From assembly GCA_002840755.1 (NCBI GenBank), contig PHBZ01000023.1, positions 40,850 to 104,849 on the forward strand: 64,000 nucleotides of DNA, written 5' to 3'. Below are positions 32,084-41,026 of this stretch, in pieces. Below the pieces are notes generated by a model that was given only the letters and a program-made list of their open reading frames with translations, was not told the origin of the DNA and did not search any database. Each line of letters starts with the position of its first letter. Position 1 is the first letter of the stretch. The DNA is from Chloroflexi bacterium HGW-Chloroflexi-10 (GTDB lineage Bacteria; Chloroflexota; Anaerolineae; Anaerolineales; Anaerolineaceae). The translations under genes and the position numbers were made by a program.

Positions 32084-33937
32084 TCAGTCTACGAACAATT
32101 GATGGGCGATCTCGATTGACATTAACGCACCAATCCGCACGGTTTGGTTTTTGCCAGCCATATGATCTTTAACGATTTTTTGTAATGCCTGAGGTTTCAG
32201 GTAACCACGTTCGAGTGCACGCGAATTAAGTAGGGTTTCTTCAACACGGCTTCGTAAAACTGTACGGAACCAGTTGTTATAATCTTTATAAGGACGAGTT
32301 TCCGGACCGGCCAGTTTCGTTAAGCCGCGATTACGCATATGCCATTGAACAAATTGCAGATTACGTCCCAGTATCTCTCGCGCACAGGTTATCATGGGTA
32401 ATCGGGTTTGTGCTATCGGGATTTTGGCATATTGAGGGAATTGTTTTATGAAAGCCTGATTCATTAAGGCACGTCCCATTCGTAAATATGGTGGGATTCG
32501 CAGTGAAAAATCAATCAAGTCATTATCGGTAAACGGCAGACGAACGAGTGTGCGGTCGCGGGCTACTTCAACCCCATTAATTGTCATGCGTGGTACCCTT
32601 TGGGTGAGGTCGAAATAGCTTCGTTGGTCCGTCATTTGTGGTATACCGGCTGCATTCATTCCATCGCGAAAATCTGTCCGCCAACTTTCCGATGTATGGT
32701 TGAAAAATGAATCCGTAAAGATTTCGGAATGTATTGGGGTATCAAAAGTTAATACACGGTAATCACGGTATGCTTCCATGTGTACTTCCATCCGCGTCTC
32801 ATCGTCATAATCTGCCCAAAAACGTGGACGCACCCCGAATCCGAACATTGCATCTCCCATAAAACCTTTGTAGATCACATTTGCAATTTGGGATTCCTGT
32901 TCCAGTGTGGCGAGCGCGTGTAAATTGACAATATTTCCATTCCCACTGGTGATGCGTACTGCTTTTTCACCTAAGTCTAATAACCAATCCGGTTTTAACT
33001 CAAAAAAATGATGTTGTGTTCTGGCTTGATTGGCTATTTCTTTTGCATAACGCGCATCGTCTGAATTTGGAATACTCCAGGTAAAAGTATGTAAGGGGTT
33101 TTTCGAGAAAATATTCATCATGAAGGCGAGGATAAAGCGTGAATCTAGGCCGCCACTCAACAGCAGACCCTGCGGAAGGTTTCCCTGATATTGGCGCTCT
33201 ACGGCCTGGCGCATAAAATAAATAAATTCTTCTATATACAAGCTGTCGTTGCGCAGTTCATGTTCTTTGTGGTATTGAAAATGGTGATAGGTCTGAATAG
33301 AAAGATTGTGATCCTGAACTGTAAGGATGGAGCCCTGGGGCATTAAGCTGACAGATTTCAACAAAGTTCGTTGCCCCAGCATGTGATCAAAGGTCAGAAA
33401 TTCCGCTATTGCTGTTTGATCCGGCGAGCGATCCAGGTTTGGGTCAATGACCAGTGCGCGAATACCGGATGCAAAATGAAATCCTGAAGGTGATTGGGAA
33501 TAATATATGGGATATAACCCCATCCTGTCGTTGATGATGGTACAGGTTTGAGTCTTTAGATTCCAGAACACCATTACAAATGCGCCATTTATTAAGGGGG
33601 CAAAATCTGATCCAAGGTGTTCATATAAAGTCAGCAATAATTCAGCATCTGAAGAATATGATTGTTCAATACCTTTGTTTTTAAGCACATGCTCTAGTTC
33701 AGCACGGTTGAATATTTCGCCTTCCAAAACCAATGCTAGCATGTGTTCCGGATTCCAGACCGGTTGGGGGTGGGTCTGGGTAAGCCCCAAATGAATTCTC
33801 CCGATGCCAAATCCACCGGTAGTGTACATATCCCTGCGGAAGCGTTCTTCAGTTTCCAGGGCAATCCCCATTTTACGGATCCACTCCAGGCCATTTTCCT
33901 GGTCGATCTTTTTTACAAAGCCAACAATTCCAGGCAT
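32084..33937 (-). CDS. Asparagine-synthetase-like protein lacking the glutaminase cysteine
   Basis: A 617-residue protein with the two-domain layout of asparagine synthetase B. The N-terminus is M-P-G-I-V-G-F, so the catalytic Cys2 of class II glutamine amidotransferases is proline. The usual N-G-E-I-Y-N is E-G-E-I-F-N at 72-77, and R-D-R-x-G is N-D-R-M-G at 136-140. The C-terminal synthetase domain keeps the ATP-pyrophosphatase loop S-G-G-L-D-S at 261-266. It can probably still adenylate a carboxylate, but must use ammonia or another amine rather than glutamine, as in beta-lactam synthetase and lasso-peptide cyclase relatives. Sitting among glycosyltransferases, it may form an amide on a uronic acid or acyl group. 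A regular AsnB with Cys2 is at 46929-48884. Confidence 0.8.
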   Translation of the reverse strand: MPGIVGFVKKIDQENGLEWIRKMGIALETEERFRRDMYTTGGFGIGRIHLGLTQTHPQPVWNPEHMLALVLEGEIFNRAELEHVLKNKGIEQSYSSDAELLLTLYEHLGSDFAPLINGAFVMVFWNLKTQTCTIINDRMGLYPIYYSQSPSGFHFASGIRALVIDPNLDRSPDQTAIAEFLTFDHMLGQRTLLKSVSLMPQGSILTVQDHNLSIQTYHHFQYHKEHELRNDSLYIEEFIYFMRQAVERQYQGNLPQGLLLSGGLDSRFILAFMMNIFSKNPLHTFTWSIPNSDDARYAKEIANQARTQHHFFELKPDWLLDLGEKAVRITSGNGNIVNLHALATLEQESQIANVIYKGFMGDAMFGFGVRPRFWADYDDETRMEVHMEAYRDYRVLTFDTPIHSEIFTDSFFNHTSESWRTDFRDGMNAAGIPQMTDQRSYFDLTQRVPRMTINGVEVARDRTLVRLPFTDNDLIDFSLRIPPYLRMGRALMNQAFIKQFPQYAKIPIAQTRLPMITCAREILGRNLQFVQWHMRNRGLTKLAGPETRPYKDYNNWFRTVLRSRVEETLLNSRALERGYLKPQALQKIVKDHMAGKNQTVRIGALMSIEIAHQLFVD

Positions 33938-33961
33938 CTATCCTCTTTTCTTAGGCAGGCT

Positions 33962-34693
33962 TTAATGACTGCCTTCCCCAAACATTTCAAAGTATGGGCT
34001 GTTTTGATAATGTGATTTCAATTCAGAAAAATTTTCAATGACGTCTTGTAAATTATCACTGGTATGTTTCAAGGTTTTTGATTCGACATCTTTTTGTGAA
34101 ATATGCAGAAATTCAAATATTTTCCGCAAAGTCGGGTCACGTTGTGCCATCAAATCTTCGTAAGTGATTTTCAGAGTGGGCAGGCTTAAACCGGAAACGA
34201 ATGATTCCAATTCTTTCTCTAGCATTTCCCTTTCTTGTAAAAGTGCATCTACTTCATGGGGATCAAAATAGGTAAGCGGAACACGGTCTTTTTCGGTATA
34301 CAAATTCCAGTATCCGGATTTATCGTAAAGGCGTTTGGCGTTGATTTTTGAAATGACGGCTTTGATCCTGTTTTTTCTTTGCATATAGATAATGTGGCAT
34401 TTTTTTTCGATCATTAAAGACTGAAACGCGGGAACATCCAATACATCTACTAATTTAGTCTTAAAACCACGTGCTTTTACACGATTAATCCACGCCGGTG
34501 TCCAAAAAGAGCGCGCCCAGGATATTTGTTCAGCAGCGCCAGCTTCTTTCTGATTGAGAACAGCAAAGCGTTCATAGACTGCTTCCACTTCGGGGTGGGA
34601 TGAAAGCAGGCTGGATAGATAAGTGCTGCCATCGCGTTCAAGAAATAAAATGACATACGGCGTAAAATGGGATGAAAGATAAAATCCGCGCAT
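33962..34693 (-). CDS. Sulfotransferase-like protein
   Basis: A 243-residue protein whose N-terminal segment L-E-R-D-G-S-T-Y-L-S-S-L-L near 18-30 fits the phosphosulfate-binding loop, followed by S-H-P-E-V and, near 100, I-I-Y-M-Q-R-K-N-R as the likely 3'-phosphate strand. The size fits a small bacterial sulfotransferase. The ATG shares one base with the upstream TAA. It differs clearly from the protein at 17942-18775, so the two may sulfate different positions. Without PAPS-synthesis genes in view the sulfation idea remains an inference. Confidence 0.68.
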   Translation of the reverse strand: MRGFYLSSHFTPYVILFLERDGSTYLSSLLSSHPEVEAVYERFAVLNQKEAGAAEQISWARSFWTPAWINRVKARGFKTKLVDVLDVPAFQSLMIEKKCHIIYMQRKNRIKAVISKINAKRLYDKSGYWNLYTEKDRVPLTYFDPHEVDALLQEREMLEKELESFVSGLSLPTLKITYEDLMAQRDPTLRKIFEFLHISQKDVESKTLKHTSDNLQDVIENFSELKSHYQNSPYFEMFGEGSH

Positions 34694-35868
34694 TAGGTTT
34701 GCCTTTCCTGATTGTTGGTGGTTAGATTTTTTGTTAAGGGGAAACAGGAGTGAAATAAAACACTGAGAACACCTCGATTGAATAACCAGGTCGGTGTTCT
34801 CCGAATCGATGAGATGATCAGTTTTCTTGCCTGTTTGAAATTGTTTTGCCGGTAATTTTGAAAGGCGATCTCAAGTGTTTTCTGGCTGAGTGCCTTGTTA
34901 AATTGTTTGCGAAATCCAACAGAGAATTCTTCTGGTAGATTTTTTTCAATCGATTCTAAAAATGCTACGGGCTGTTGAATTTTGGGCAGCTCTGTCCAGG
35001 CAACCATTCGTTTTGCTAAGTTCGTGGATCCTTCTTCGGCCAAATCAGGACTTAGCAGGATAGCTTGCCGTAGATGATTTTTTCCATTATTAAAATCACT
35101 ACCGGCATATGCGTTGGCAGCTGCGCGCAGGTGTGAATGGGAGTACGCTTTATCCTTTAATTGAATCCAAGGTTCAGGCAAGTTTTGCTGAGCATAGATT
35201 TGATCCAGGACTGTAAAGCTTGCCCGAGTCATTTGTTGACGGTTGCGGGTCATTTGTTCAGTATGAAAGCGATAGAAAGATACAACCTCGGGAATGCAGA
35301 CAAATTTTGCGTTATATAACGCCAGACGAAGCCAAAAATCCCAATCTTCATAAGAACGTAATCGGGTGTCAAAGAAACCAATTTTTTCCTGCCATGACCG
35401 TTTTACCAATACGCTGCCAACGTGCAGTGGATTTCCTAATAATAATTGGCTGGTATCTGCTGGAAGAACTGGATCAAATTTTCGCGCAATGGCTATCCCA
35501 TTCTGATCGATCAGTTCGGTACTTCCAGACACTAAAGCAATTTCTGGATTATTATGGAAGACATTAATCAGGAGGGATAACTTGTTTTTGGCAAAGAGGT
35601 CATCAGAATCGAGAAAAGATAGATACTTTCCTCGCGCGTTGCGAATACCGGTATTGCGTGCTGCAGATAGACCAGCATTTTGTTGATAGATGTAGTGGAT
35701 GCGCTGATCCTGATAAGCTTTTACCACTTCCGCAGTCGAATCGGTGGAACCATCATTAACAACAATACATTCCCAATCTTCATAATCCTGCGCTAGAACG
35801 CTTTCTATGGCTCCGGCGAGGTAATGACTTTGGTTGTAGGCTGGAATGATGACAGTAATTATTGGCAT
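34693..35868 (-). CDS. Glycosyltransferase family 2
   Basis: A 391-residue GT-A enzyme. Motifs are I-I-P-A-Y-N-Q-S near 8-15, V-V-N-D-G-S-T-D-S-T near 36-45, S-F-L-D-S-D-D near 90-96 and, later, E-D-W-D-F-W-L-R-L. The C-terminal 170 residues are helical and contain repeats that look TPR-like (A-N-A-Y-A-G-S-D-F and A-F-Q-N-Y-R-Q-N-N-F). The layout is the same as the enzyme at 28749-29846. It likely transfers one sugar of the repeat unit. Confidence 0.88.
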   Translation of the reverse strand: MPIITVIIPAYNQSHYLAGAIESVLAQDYEDWECIVVNDGSTDSTAEVVKAYQDQRIHYIYQQNAGLSAARNTGIRNARGKYLSFLDSDDLFAKNKLSLLINVFHNNPEIALVSGSTELIDQNGIAIARKFDPVLPADTSQLLLGNPLHVGSVLVKRSWQEKIGFFDTRLRSYEDWDFWLRLALYNAKFVCIPEVVSFYRFHTEQMTRNRQQMTRASFTVLDQIYAQQNLPEPWIQLKDKAYSHSHLRAAANAYAGSDFNNGKNHLRQAILLSPDLAEEGSTNLAKRMVAWTELPKIQQPVAFLESIEKNLPEEFSVGFRKQFNKALSQKTLEIAFQNYRQNNFKQARKLIISSIRRTPTWLFNRGVLSVLFHSCFPLTKNLTTNNQERQT

Positions 35869-35875
35869 AGTAAAT

Positions 35876-37453
35876 TTATTTTAAAGAAAAATTAGTGCAA
35901 ATACTTGTTTCTGTAAATGTTTGGCAATTATTGGCATCAAATTGCTGCCGGTAATACAGGATTTTTTCTTCTTCCCCACCTGGAATGGATGTAAAAAATA
36001 TCAATACAAGGTTTTGATCCTGCAAGGTGTTTTTCAGGGTTGCAATTTGGGTGGTGAATTGAGAATTTACCTGGTCTTCCATTGCCAGGTACAGTTTTGG
36101 AAATGAGTAAGTGGGTTTTCCCGTTTTAAAATATACAGGTTCAGGTGCATTACTGATCAATACACTTTGTGAGGGTAAATTCTGTAAAAAGCTGATAGCT
36201 GGTGATGTCTCCCACCTTTTGGATGCAAAACCGATTCCATTATGATATGCAGTAACACATTGCGGTACCGAGACAAAAAAAGCAATTATTACAACCAGGA
36301 GAAGCGACCCGGATAAGTATATTTGCATCTTTTCTGGTTTAATAGTTGTTTGCGCGTGCAGTATTTGAATTGCATAAAAGAGCAGGATAAACCCACTGAA
36401 AAAAACTGGGGATAAGATTCTGGTGTCTAATGGAATGTTAGCGTCCAAAAAAGACAGGGAAAATACGATGAAAGCACTGTATACGAAAATAAACAGTACA
36501 CTTAAAAATCCAAAACCATTCTCTGGGGAGAGTGAACGATTCTTCCACAAGTAAACAAGACTTCCTGACAACACAGTGATGGCTAATAAAAAGATTAAGA
36601 TTCTTACCCAAACCAGGGATTGCAAAGGAAGCATGAACCAGCTATTAATGGTTCCAACCAATTCATTGAGATGTTGGAATCTTATAGGATGAAAAGAAAA
36701 ATTGCGGTTGGTGGCCTGTGTCCCCAGATTTATGTTACGTATTAACCAACCACCTAAAGCAATCAAGGTGGGTGTTGAGATTAAAATACTGTGAATAAGT
36801 TTTTGTTTCCAAAGTGTTTTTGCTTCCAGCCACAAGAACAAAATAGCTGCTCCCAGAAAAGGCAGGCCTGCGTAGCGCGTCAGGGACGCAAGGGCAAAAC
36901 ATATCCCGGCAGTCAGTACAGCCGGTCTGATCGGTATTTTTCTGTTTATAGTAAGCATCCAAAAACCGCCAATACCGAATACGATCATCCATGCTTCAGA
37001 CCACAACATCGAAAAAATCAGGAGGGTGGGGTGAGAGACTGCAAAGAAAATCAAGAGGAGCCGGCGTTCCCATTTGTATTGTGGAATTATTTTTTTTGCC
37101 GCTTGATCAAAAATAACAAATAAAATAATAAAGAGAATGATGTATATCCAACGAAATGTGATCAAATCAAATCCTAAGTTTAACCAGGTTGCCAGAACCA
37201 GCGATAGCAGCGGGGGAAACTGAGTTAAAGGCATTCCTGGAGGATTCCCATAGGGTATAGTTAACCCCTGATCAGAACTCATTTGATGGGCACTGGCGAA
37301 ATATGCGATCGAATCCGGAGTAAGCCCCAGTCCTTGCTTACTGGTTATGAGCAACAAGAAGATTCCGACCAGTAACGTAGTAATTGAAACCAACGAATCG
37401 GAATATTGTTTAAACATTCTCAATATCTGTTTACTCATATCAATAATTTTCAA
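35876..37453 (-). CDS. Multi-pass GT39/GT83-like membrane glycosyltransferase
   Basis: A protein of about 520 residues with roughly eleven membrane helices. An early outside-facing loop contains T-P-D-S-I-A-Y-F-A-S-A-H and a later F-P-P-L-L-S-L, the pattern of ArnT/PMT-like enzymes that use polyprenyl-phosphate sugars. The frame opens with TTG at 37453, overlapping the stop of the ABC ATPase gene; an ATG at 37438 is the alternative, and neither has a strong ribosome-binding site. It may glycosylate the glycan or an exported protein on the outer face of the membrane. Confidence 0.72.
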   Translation of the reverse strand: MKIIDMSKQILRMFKQYSDSLVSITTLLVGIFLLLITSKQGLGLTPDSIAYFASAHQMSSDQGLTIPYGNPPGMPLTQFPPLLSLVLATWLNLGFDLITFRWIYIILFIILFVIFDQAAKKIIPQYKWERRLLLIFFAVSHPTLLIFSMLWSEAWMIVFGIGGFWMLTINRKIPIRPAVLTAGICFALASLTRYAGLPFLGAAILFLWLEAKTLWKQKLIHSILISTPTLIALGGWLIRNINLGTQATNRNFSFHPIRFQHLNELVGTINSWFMLPLQSLVWVRILIFLLAITVLSGSLVYLWKNRSLSPENGFGFLSVLFIFVYSAFIVFSLSFLDANIPLDTRILSPVFFSGFILLFYAIQILHAQTTIKPEKMQIYLSGSLLLVVIIAFFVSVPQCVTAYHNGIGFASKRWETSPAISFLQNLPSQSVLISNAPEPVYFKTGKPTYSFPKLYLAMEDQVNSQFTTQIATLKNTLQDQNLVLIFFTSIPGGEEEKILYYRQQFDANNCQTFTETSICTNFSLK

Positions 37454-38679
37454 TGAACTACAGTCATCTCTTCAGGATGAAATTCAATGTTCGCCTGCAA
37501 ATCGGTGATTCCACGAGATCCATTTACTGAGGTCATTACGAAATCGAAAGCGCGATCGATCCGGTCGTAATAGCGGCTTAGATCGTGATAAGCGAGATTA
37601 ACCCCTATTTGATAGGTGCCCGGTGCAAGGTTTAAATTGAGATTAAACTCCATAATTGTCCGTGTATTGGCGGAAAAATCAGGGGTTTGGATGCCGGCCC
37701 AGTCAGTGGTAAAGTCGAAAACCACCTGGCCCTCAGGTGTGCGAACTGTACAGGCAGCGATTGGAGATCGCACATCTGCTTTAAAAGCAATTTCAGCTCT
37801 GAGTTTTACAATCTCACCTGATGAAAATGTATAAGCCTGGCTGCCGTCCGAGCGAACCATCTTAATCGATTCTATAACGGCTTCATGGGTCATGATGCGT
37901 TGTCCGATCCCATCCTGGATCCCGTCGGCATCGGTAGGTTGATATTCTGCCGCCGCCTGGCGCAAAATATTGGAATACTCTGCTGTGGCATCGGCGGCAC
38001 TGCCTTCGAAAGCAGGTTGTCCGCGATACATAACAATGCTGCGTTGGCAAACTTTTTGGACAGCGCGCATATTATGGGAAACAAGGATTAATGTTGTTCC
38101 ATTTTGGATCATATTGAGCATGTGCTCGTAACATTTCTTTTGAAAAGCCATATCTCCCACGGCTAACACTTCATCAACCAGCATAATTTCCGGGTCGACA
38201 TGGGCAGCTACTGAAAAACCAAGGCGGGCATACATTCCGGATGAATACCGTTTGACAGGTGTGTCCAAATATTTTTCTATCCCTGCAAATTCCACTATTT
38301 GGTCAAAACGGCGGTTAATTTCATCACGACGCATGCCCAAAATAGTGCCATTCAGGTAAACATTCTCACGGCCAGTCAATTCGGGGTGAAATCCGGCACC
38401 CAACTCGATTAGGGCGCTGAAACGACCGTTCATTTGAATGGTTCCACTCGTCGGAAAGGTGACTTTGGATAAAAGTTTTAATATAGTTGTTTTCCCGGCG
38501 CCATTTGGACCAATAATACCCAGAGATTCGCCTGGATTGAGTTTAAAATTGATATCTTTTACAGCCCAATGATATTGAGCCTGGTTCTTTTTAAACTGTA
38601 ATAGTGCACGGAGATTAAGCGATGCTTTACCAATACGATATTTTTTGGAAACGTTTTGTAACTCAATGGATGGTTGCAT
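37450..38679 (-). CDS. wzt: ABC-2 type polysaccharide exporter ATPase (Wzt-like)
   Basis: A 409-residue ATPase. Walker A is G-P-N-G-A-G-K-T-T near 59-67, the signature Y-S-S-G-M-Y-A-R-L-G-F near 145, Walker B I-M-L-V-D-E-V-L-A-V-G-D near 165, and H-N is the switch region. The extra C-terminal 160 residues form the Wzt_C-type beta sandwich that binds the exported glycan's terminal modification in O9a-type systems. It pairs with the permease at 38689-39477. Such exporters act on finished, lipid-linked, end-capped chains, so the sulfo- or acyl-modifying genes here may provide a cap. Confidence 0.94.
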   Translation of the reverse strand: MQPSIELQNVSKKYRIGKASLNLRALLQFKKNQAQYHWAVKDINFKLNPGESLGIIGPNGAGKTTILKLLSKVTFPTSGTIQMNGRFSALIELGAGFHPELTGRENVYLNGTILGMRRDEINRRFDQIVEFAGIEKYLDTPVKRYSSGMYARLGFSVAAHVDPEIMLVDEVLAVGDMAFQKKCYEHMLNMIQNGTTLILVSHNMRAVQKVCQRSIVMYRGQPAFEGSAADATAEYSNILRQAAAEYQPTDADGIQDGIGQRIMTHEAVIESIKMVRSDGSQAYTFSSGEIVKLRAEIAFKADVRSPIAACTVRTPEGQVVFDFTTDWAGIQTPDFSANTRTIMEFNLNLNLAPGTYQIGVNLAYHDLSRYYDRIDRAFDFVMTSVNGSRGITDLQANIEFHPEEMTVVH

Positions 38680-38688
38680 GATAAATCC

Positions 38689-39477
38689 TTAAATAATGTC
38701 AGCGAATTGAACTTCAACTTTTTTGAAGACAAAAAGTCCCAGAAACAAAACCAGCACTGCCATAGCGATAGAAATGAAAAAAGTAGGTGCCGGAGCAGTT
38801 CCGTAAAGCATCACAGAACGATATGCTTCTATCACTCCAGCCATTGGATTGAGAAAATAGATTGATTTTAGTTGTTCGGGAACCAGAGTTACAGGATAAA
38901 TAATAGGTGTGGCGTATAACCATAATTGGAGCAAAAGTGTGATGATGTGACGAATATCACGATAAAAGGCATTTAGGGCCGCACCTAATAAGCCTATCCC
39001 AAAGGCCAAAGCGACCTGACATAAAATGATGATGGGTAAATATAACAATACAAGCGGGGTAAATGCTACCTGGTAAATAATCATTAAAATGATAAGGATA
39101 ATGTAGGCGATCGCGAAATCCACCAGACGCGCTAAAAGGGCGGATAGAACCAGAATTTCTCGCGGAAAAAAAATTTTGCTAACCAGGTTCATATTGGTGA
39201 CAATTGATTCCACCATGTCGATGATGGAAGTAGAAAATAAAAGCCAGGGGACCATTGCTGTATATGAAAAAACAATATAGGGGATGTTCCCTGTATCAAC
39301 TTTCAGGAAGAAAGAAAATACTACAGTAAAGATCAATACGGTTGCCATCGGCTGCAAAATTGCCCAGAGTCCCCCCAGAATGGACTGTTGATATCTTGCT
39401 TTAATGATTCGGGAGGTCCATGCAAATAAAAGTTCGCGATATTGAACGGGTGAATATTGGTTGGCTTGAAGATTCAT
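38689..39477 (-). CDS. wzm: ABC-2 type polysaccharide exporter permease (Wzm-like)
   Basis: A 262-residue ABC-2 membrane protein with about six helices. It begins with the family's cytoplasmic amphipathic stretch R-E-L-L-F-A-W-T-S-R-I-I-K-A-R-Y, followed by Q-S-I-L-G-G-L-W-A and Q-P-M, and ends in a last helix and a short tail. It forms the channel for the lipid-linked polysaccharide with the ATPase encoded 9 bp downstream. Its gene follows the exported beta-propeller gene by 16 bp. Confidence 0.94.
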   Translation of the reverse strand: MNLQANQYSPVQYRELLFAWTSRIIKARYQQSILGGLWAILQPMATVLIFTVVFSFFLKVDTGNIPYIVFSYTAMVPWLLFSTSIIDMVESIVTNMNLVSKIFFPREILVLSALLARLVDFAIAYIILIILMIIYQVAFTPLVLLYLPIIILCQVALAFGIGLLGAALNAFYRDIRHIITLLLQLWLYATPIIYPVTLVPEQLKSIYFLNPMAGVIEAYRSVMLYGTAPAPTFFISIAMAVLVLFLGLFVFKKVEVQFADII

Positions 39478-39493
39478 TTTCAGAGTATTTTCC

Positions 39494-40960
39494 TTATCGG
39501 CGTTGAAATTTTAAAAAGGTAAAGACAGCCATTAAAATTACTACCGGGATTAATGCAATATAAATTGGAAAAGCTGGGCTGTAAGCTTTTTCCATTGGCG
39601 TTAATGACGGAGTGGCAACAATCAAAGGTTCAGACGTGGCGTTTATGGTTGGGTTCCCATCATCCGGTATCAGATTAATCTCAGTTGGTATTGTTTCATT
39701 CGTGTCAGGTGTGGATAACAATGCCGGCGCATCCAGCAATCGATACGAATACCAGGCGCCGCTTAAATTATCATTTCGGACGTTGTGCCACCAGGCTGCA
39801 AATAGAATGTTCCCTTGGGTCACTACAGCTTGAGGAGCGGAAGGATCGTATACTGCGGTGGCCGGACCAGATGTGATCGGTTCCAGGGTAGACCAGCGGT
39901 TACCAAGCCAGCGGCTATACCACATTCCATGGATTTCCGGATTTTCAGTACGATTACCCATAACCATGTGTAGGTTATTGTTACTGTCCTTGGCGATGGC
40001 GGTAAATTCATATTCCCCGATAAAAGGAAAGGGCTTAATCGGAAATGACCAGGTATCACCATAGTCTTTAGAAACACGCATAAAACGAGTTGCGGGAAAA
40101 CTATCCTGATATACCAATAATAATTGACTGCCATCATCGACTATTGCAGGCCAGGTCGCAGAATAATCCATACCTTCTCTGCGTGCAAGGATTGTATCCT
40201 TTTCCAGGGCGTTTTTGGCAGCGTTTAGTCTGCCATAATGAATTTCTTCGCCAACACCGAGGTCGCTGACGATACTCCAGACGACGTGAACACCGCCATT
40301 TGAATCACTCATCGCCTGGATAGCAGCTGGCCAACGATCTTCCTGGCTAATGATAGTCATAGCGAGGGGCTGCGACCAACTAAGCCCACTATCTTCGGAT
40401 TTAACCATGTAAAGACCGATGCCATCCACTTTACTGATAAAGAAAACGTACATTACGCCATTGATGTCCTGCGTCAGTGCTGCAAATGGTAACGGACCGG
40501 CATTATCACCAATGACAATCGGTGTTGACCAGGCTGTTGCTCGGTGAGCTGTTTTCCTTGGCGCACTTGAATAATATATATACCCTTCTTCATCTGTACC
40601 GAAATAATAGATTACATGGAAGAAATCATTTGAATCCAAAAAAACAGCCTGAAGAGTTTGGGGGCCACCACCTAATCCCAAAAGTAATATGTCATTTGGG
40701 GTGGTCCAACCCTCCTCGGGATTCCAGCGCCGATACATGATCGCATTGTTAAATTGACCAACACTTTCATAATTAAAAACGTGAACAGAGCCTTGGTTAT
40801 CGGGAACCAAAAGCGGCGCTCGCGCAGTATCCTGGTAATTTGGAATTTGAACCGGGGTGATCCAACGCGTGCTGATTTGAGCACTTAATCCCCCTTGTAA
40901 CAAAATAGTCAGGGCAAGTAGAAGTTTTGTAATGTATGTGTAGGTTATATTTGTAATCAT
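39494..40960 (-). CDS. Exported BNR/sialidase-like beta-propeller with C-terminal membrane anchor
   Basis: A 488-residue surface protein. A signal-like helix (about residues 8-27) is followed by a propeller region with repeated S-x-D-x-G-x-x-W blades, for example S-E-D-S-G-L-S-W-S and S-K-D-Y-G-D-T-W-S, the Asp-box/BNR pattern. A Thr/Pro-rich linker leads to a C-terminal hydrophobic helix at about 462-482 and a basic tail F-Q-R-R. The catalytic arginine triad of sialidases could not be confirmed. The protein may bind or process the glycan on the outside. A larger protein of the same design is at 50813-53494. Confidence 0.72.
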   Translation of the reverse strand: MITNITYTYITKLLLALTILLQGGLSAQISTRWITPVQIPNYQDTARAPLLVPDNQGSVHVFNYESVGQFNNAIMYRRWNPEEGWTTPNDILLLGLGGGPQTLQAVFLDSNDFFHVIYYFGTDEEGYIYYSSAPRKTAHRATAWSTPIVIGDNAGPLPFAALTQDINGVMYVFFISKVDGIGLYMVKSEDSGLSWSQPLAMTIISQEDRWPAAIQAMSDSNGGVHVVWSIVSDLGVGEEIHYGRLNAAKNALEKDTILARREGMDYSATWPAIVDDGSQLLLVYQDSFPATRFMRVSKDYGDTWSFPIKPFPFIGEYEFTAIAKDSNNNLHMVMGNRTENPEIHGMWYSRWLGNRWSTLEPITSGPATAVYDPSAPQAVVTQGNILFAAWWHNVRNDNLSGAWYSYRLLDAPALLSTPDTNETIPTEINLIPDDGNPTINATSEPLIVATPSLTPMEKAYSPAFPIYIALIPVVILMAVFTFLKFQRR

Positions 40961-41026
40961 AATGTAGATAAATATGGTATAGTTTATTACCGTTGTCCGA
41001 ATCTATAGATTGATTGTAGAGAAAAG
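40961..41026. promoter_or_regulatory. Short divergent promoter region
   Basis: These 66 AT-rich bases separate the divergently read beta-propeller gene and the SGNH-like lipoprotein gene. They must hold both promoters or fall inside a longer leader. TATAGT near 40978 and a CTATAG palindrome near 41003-41008 are visible, but no convincing -35/-10 pair was found on either strand. Confidence rests on gene orientation. Confidence 0.3.
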
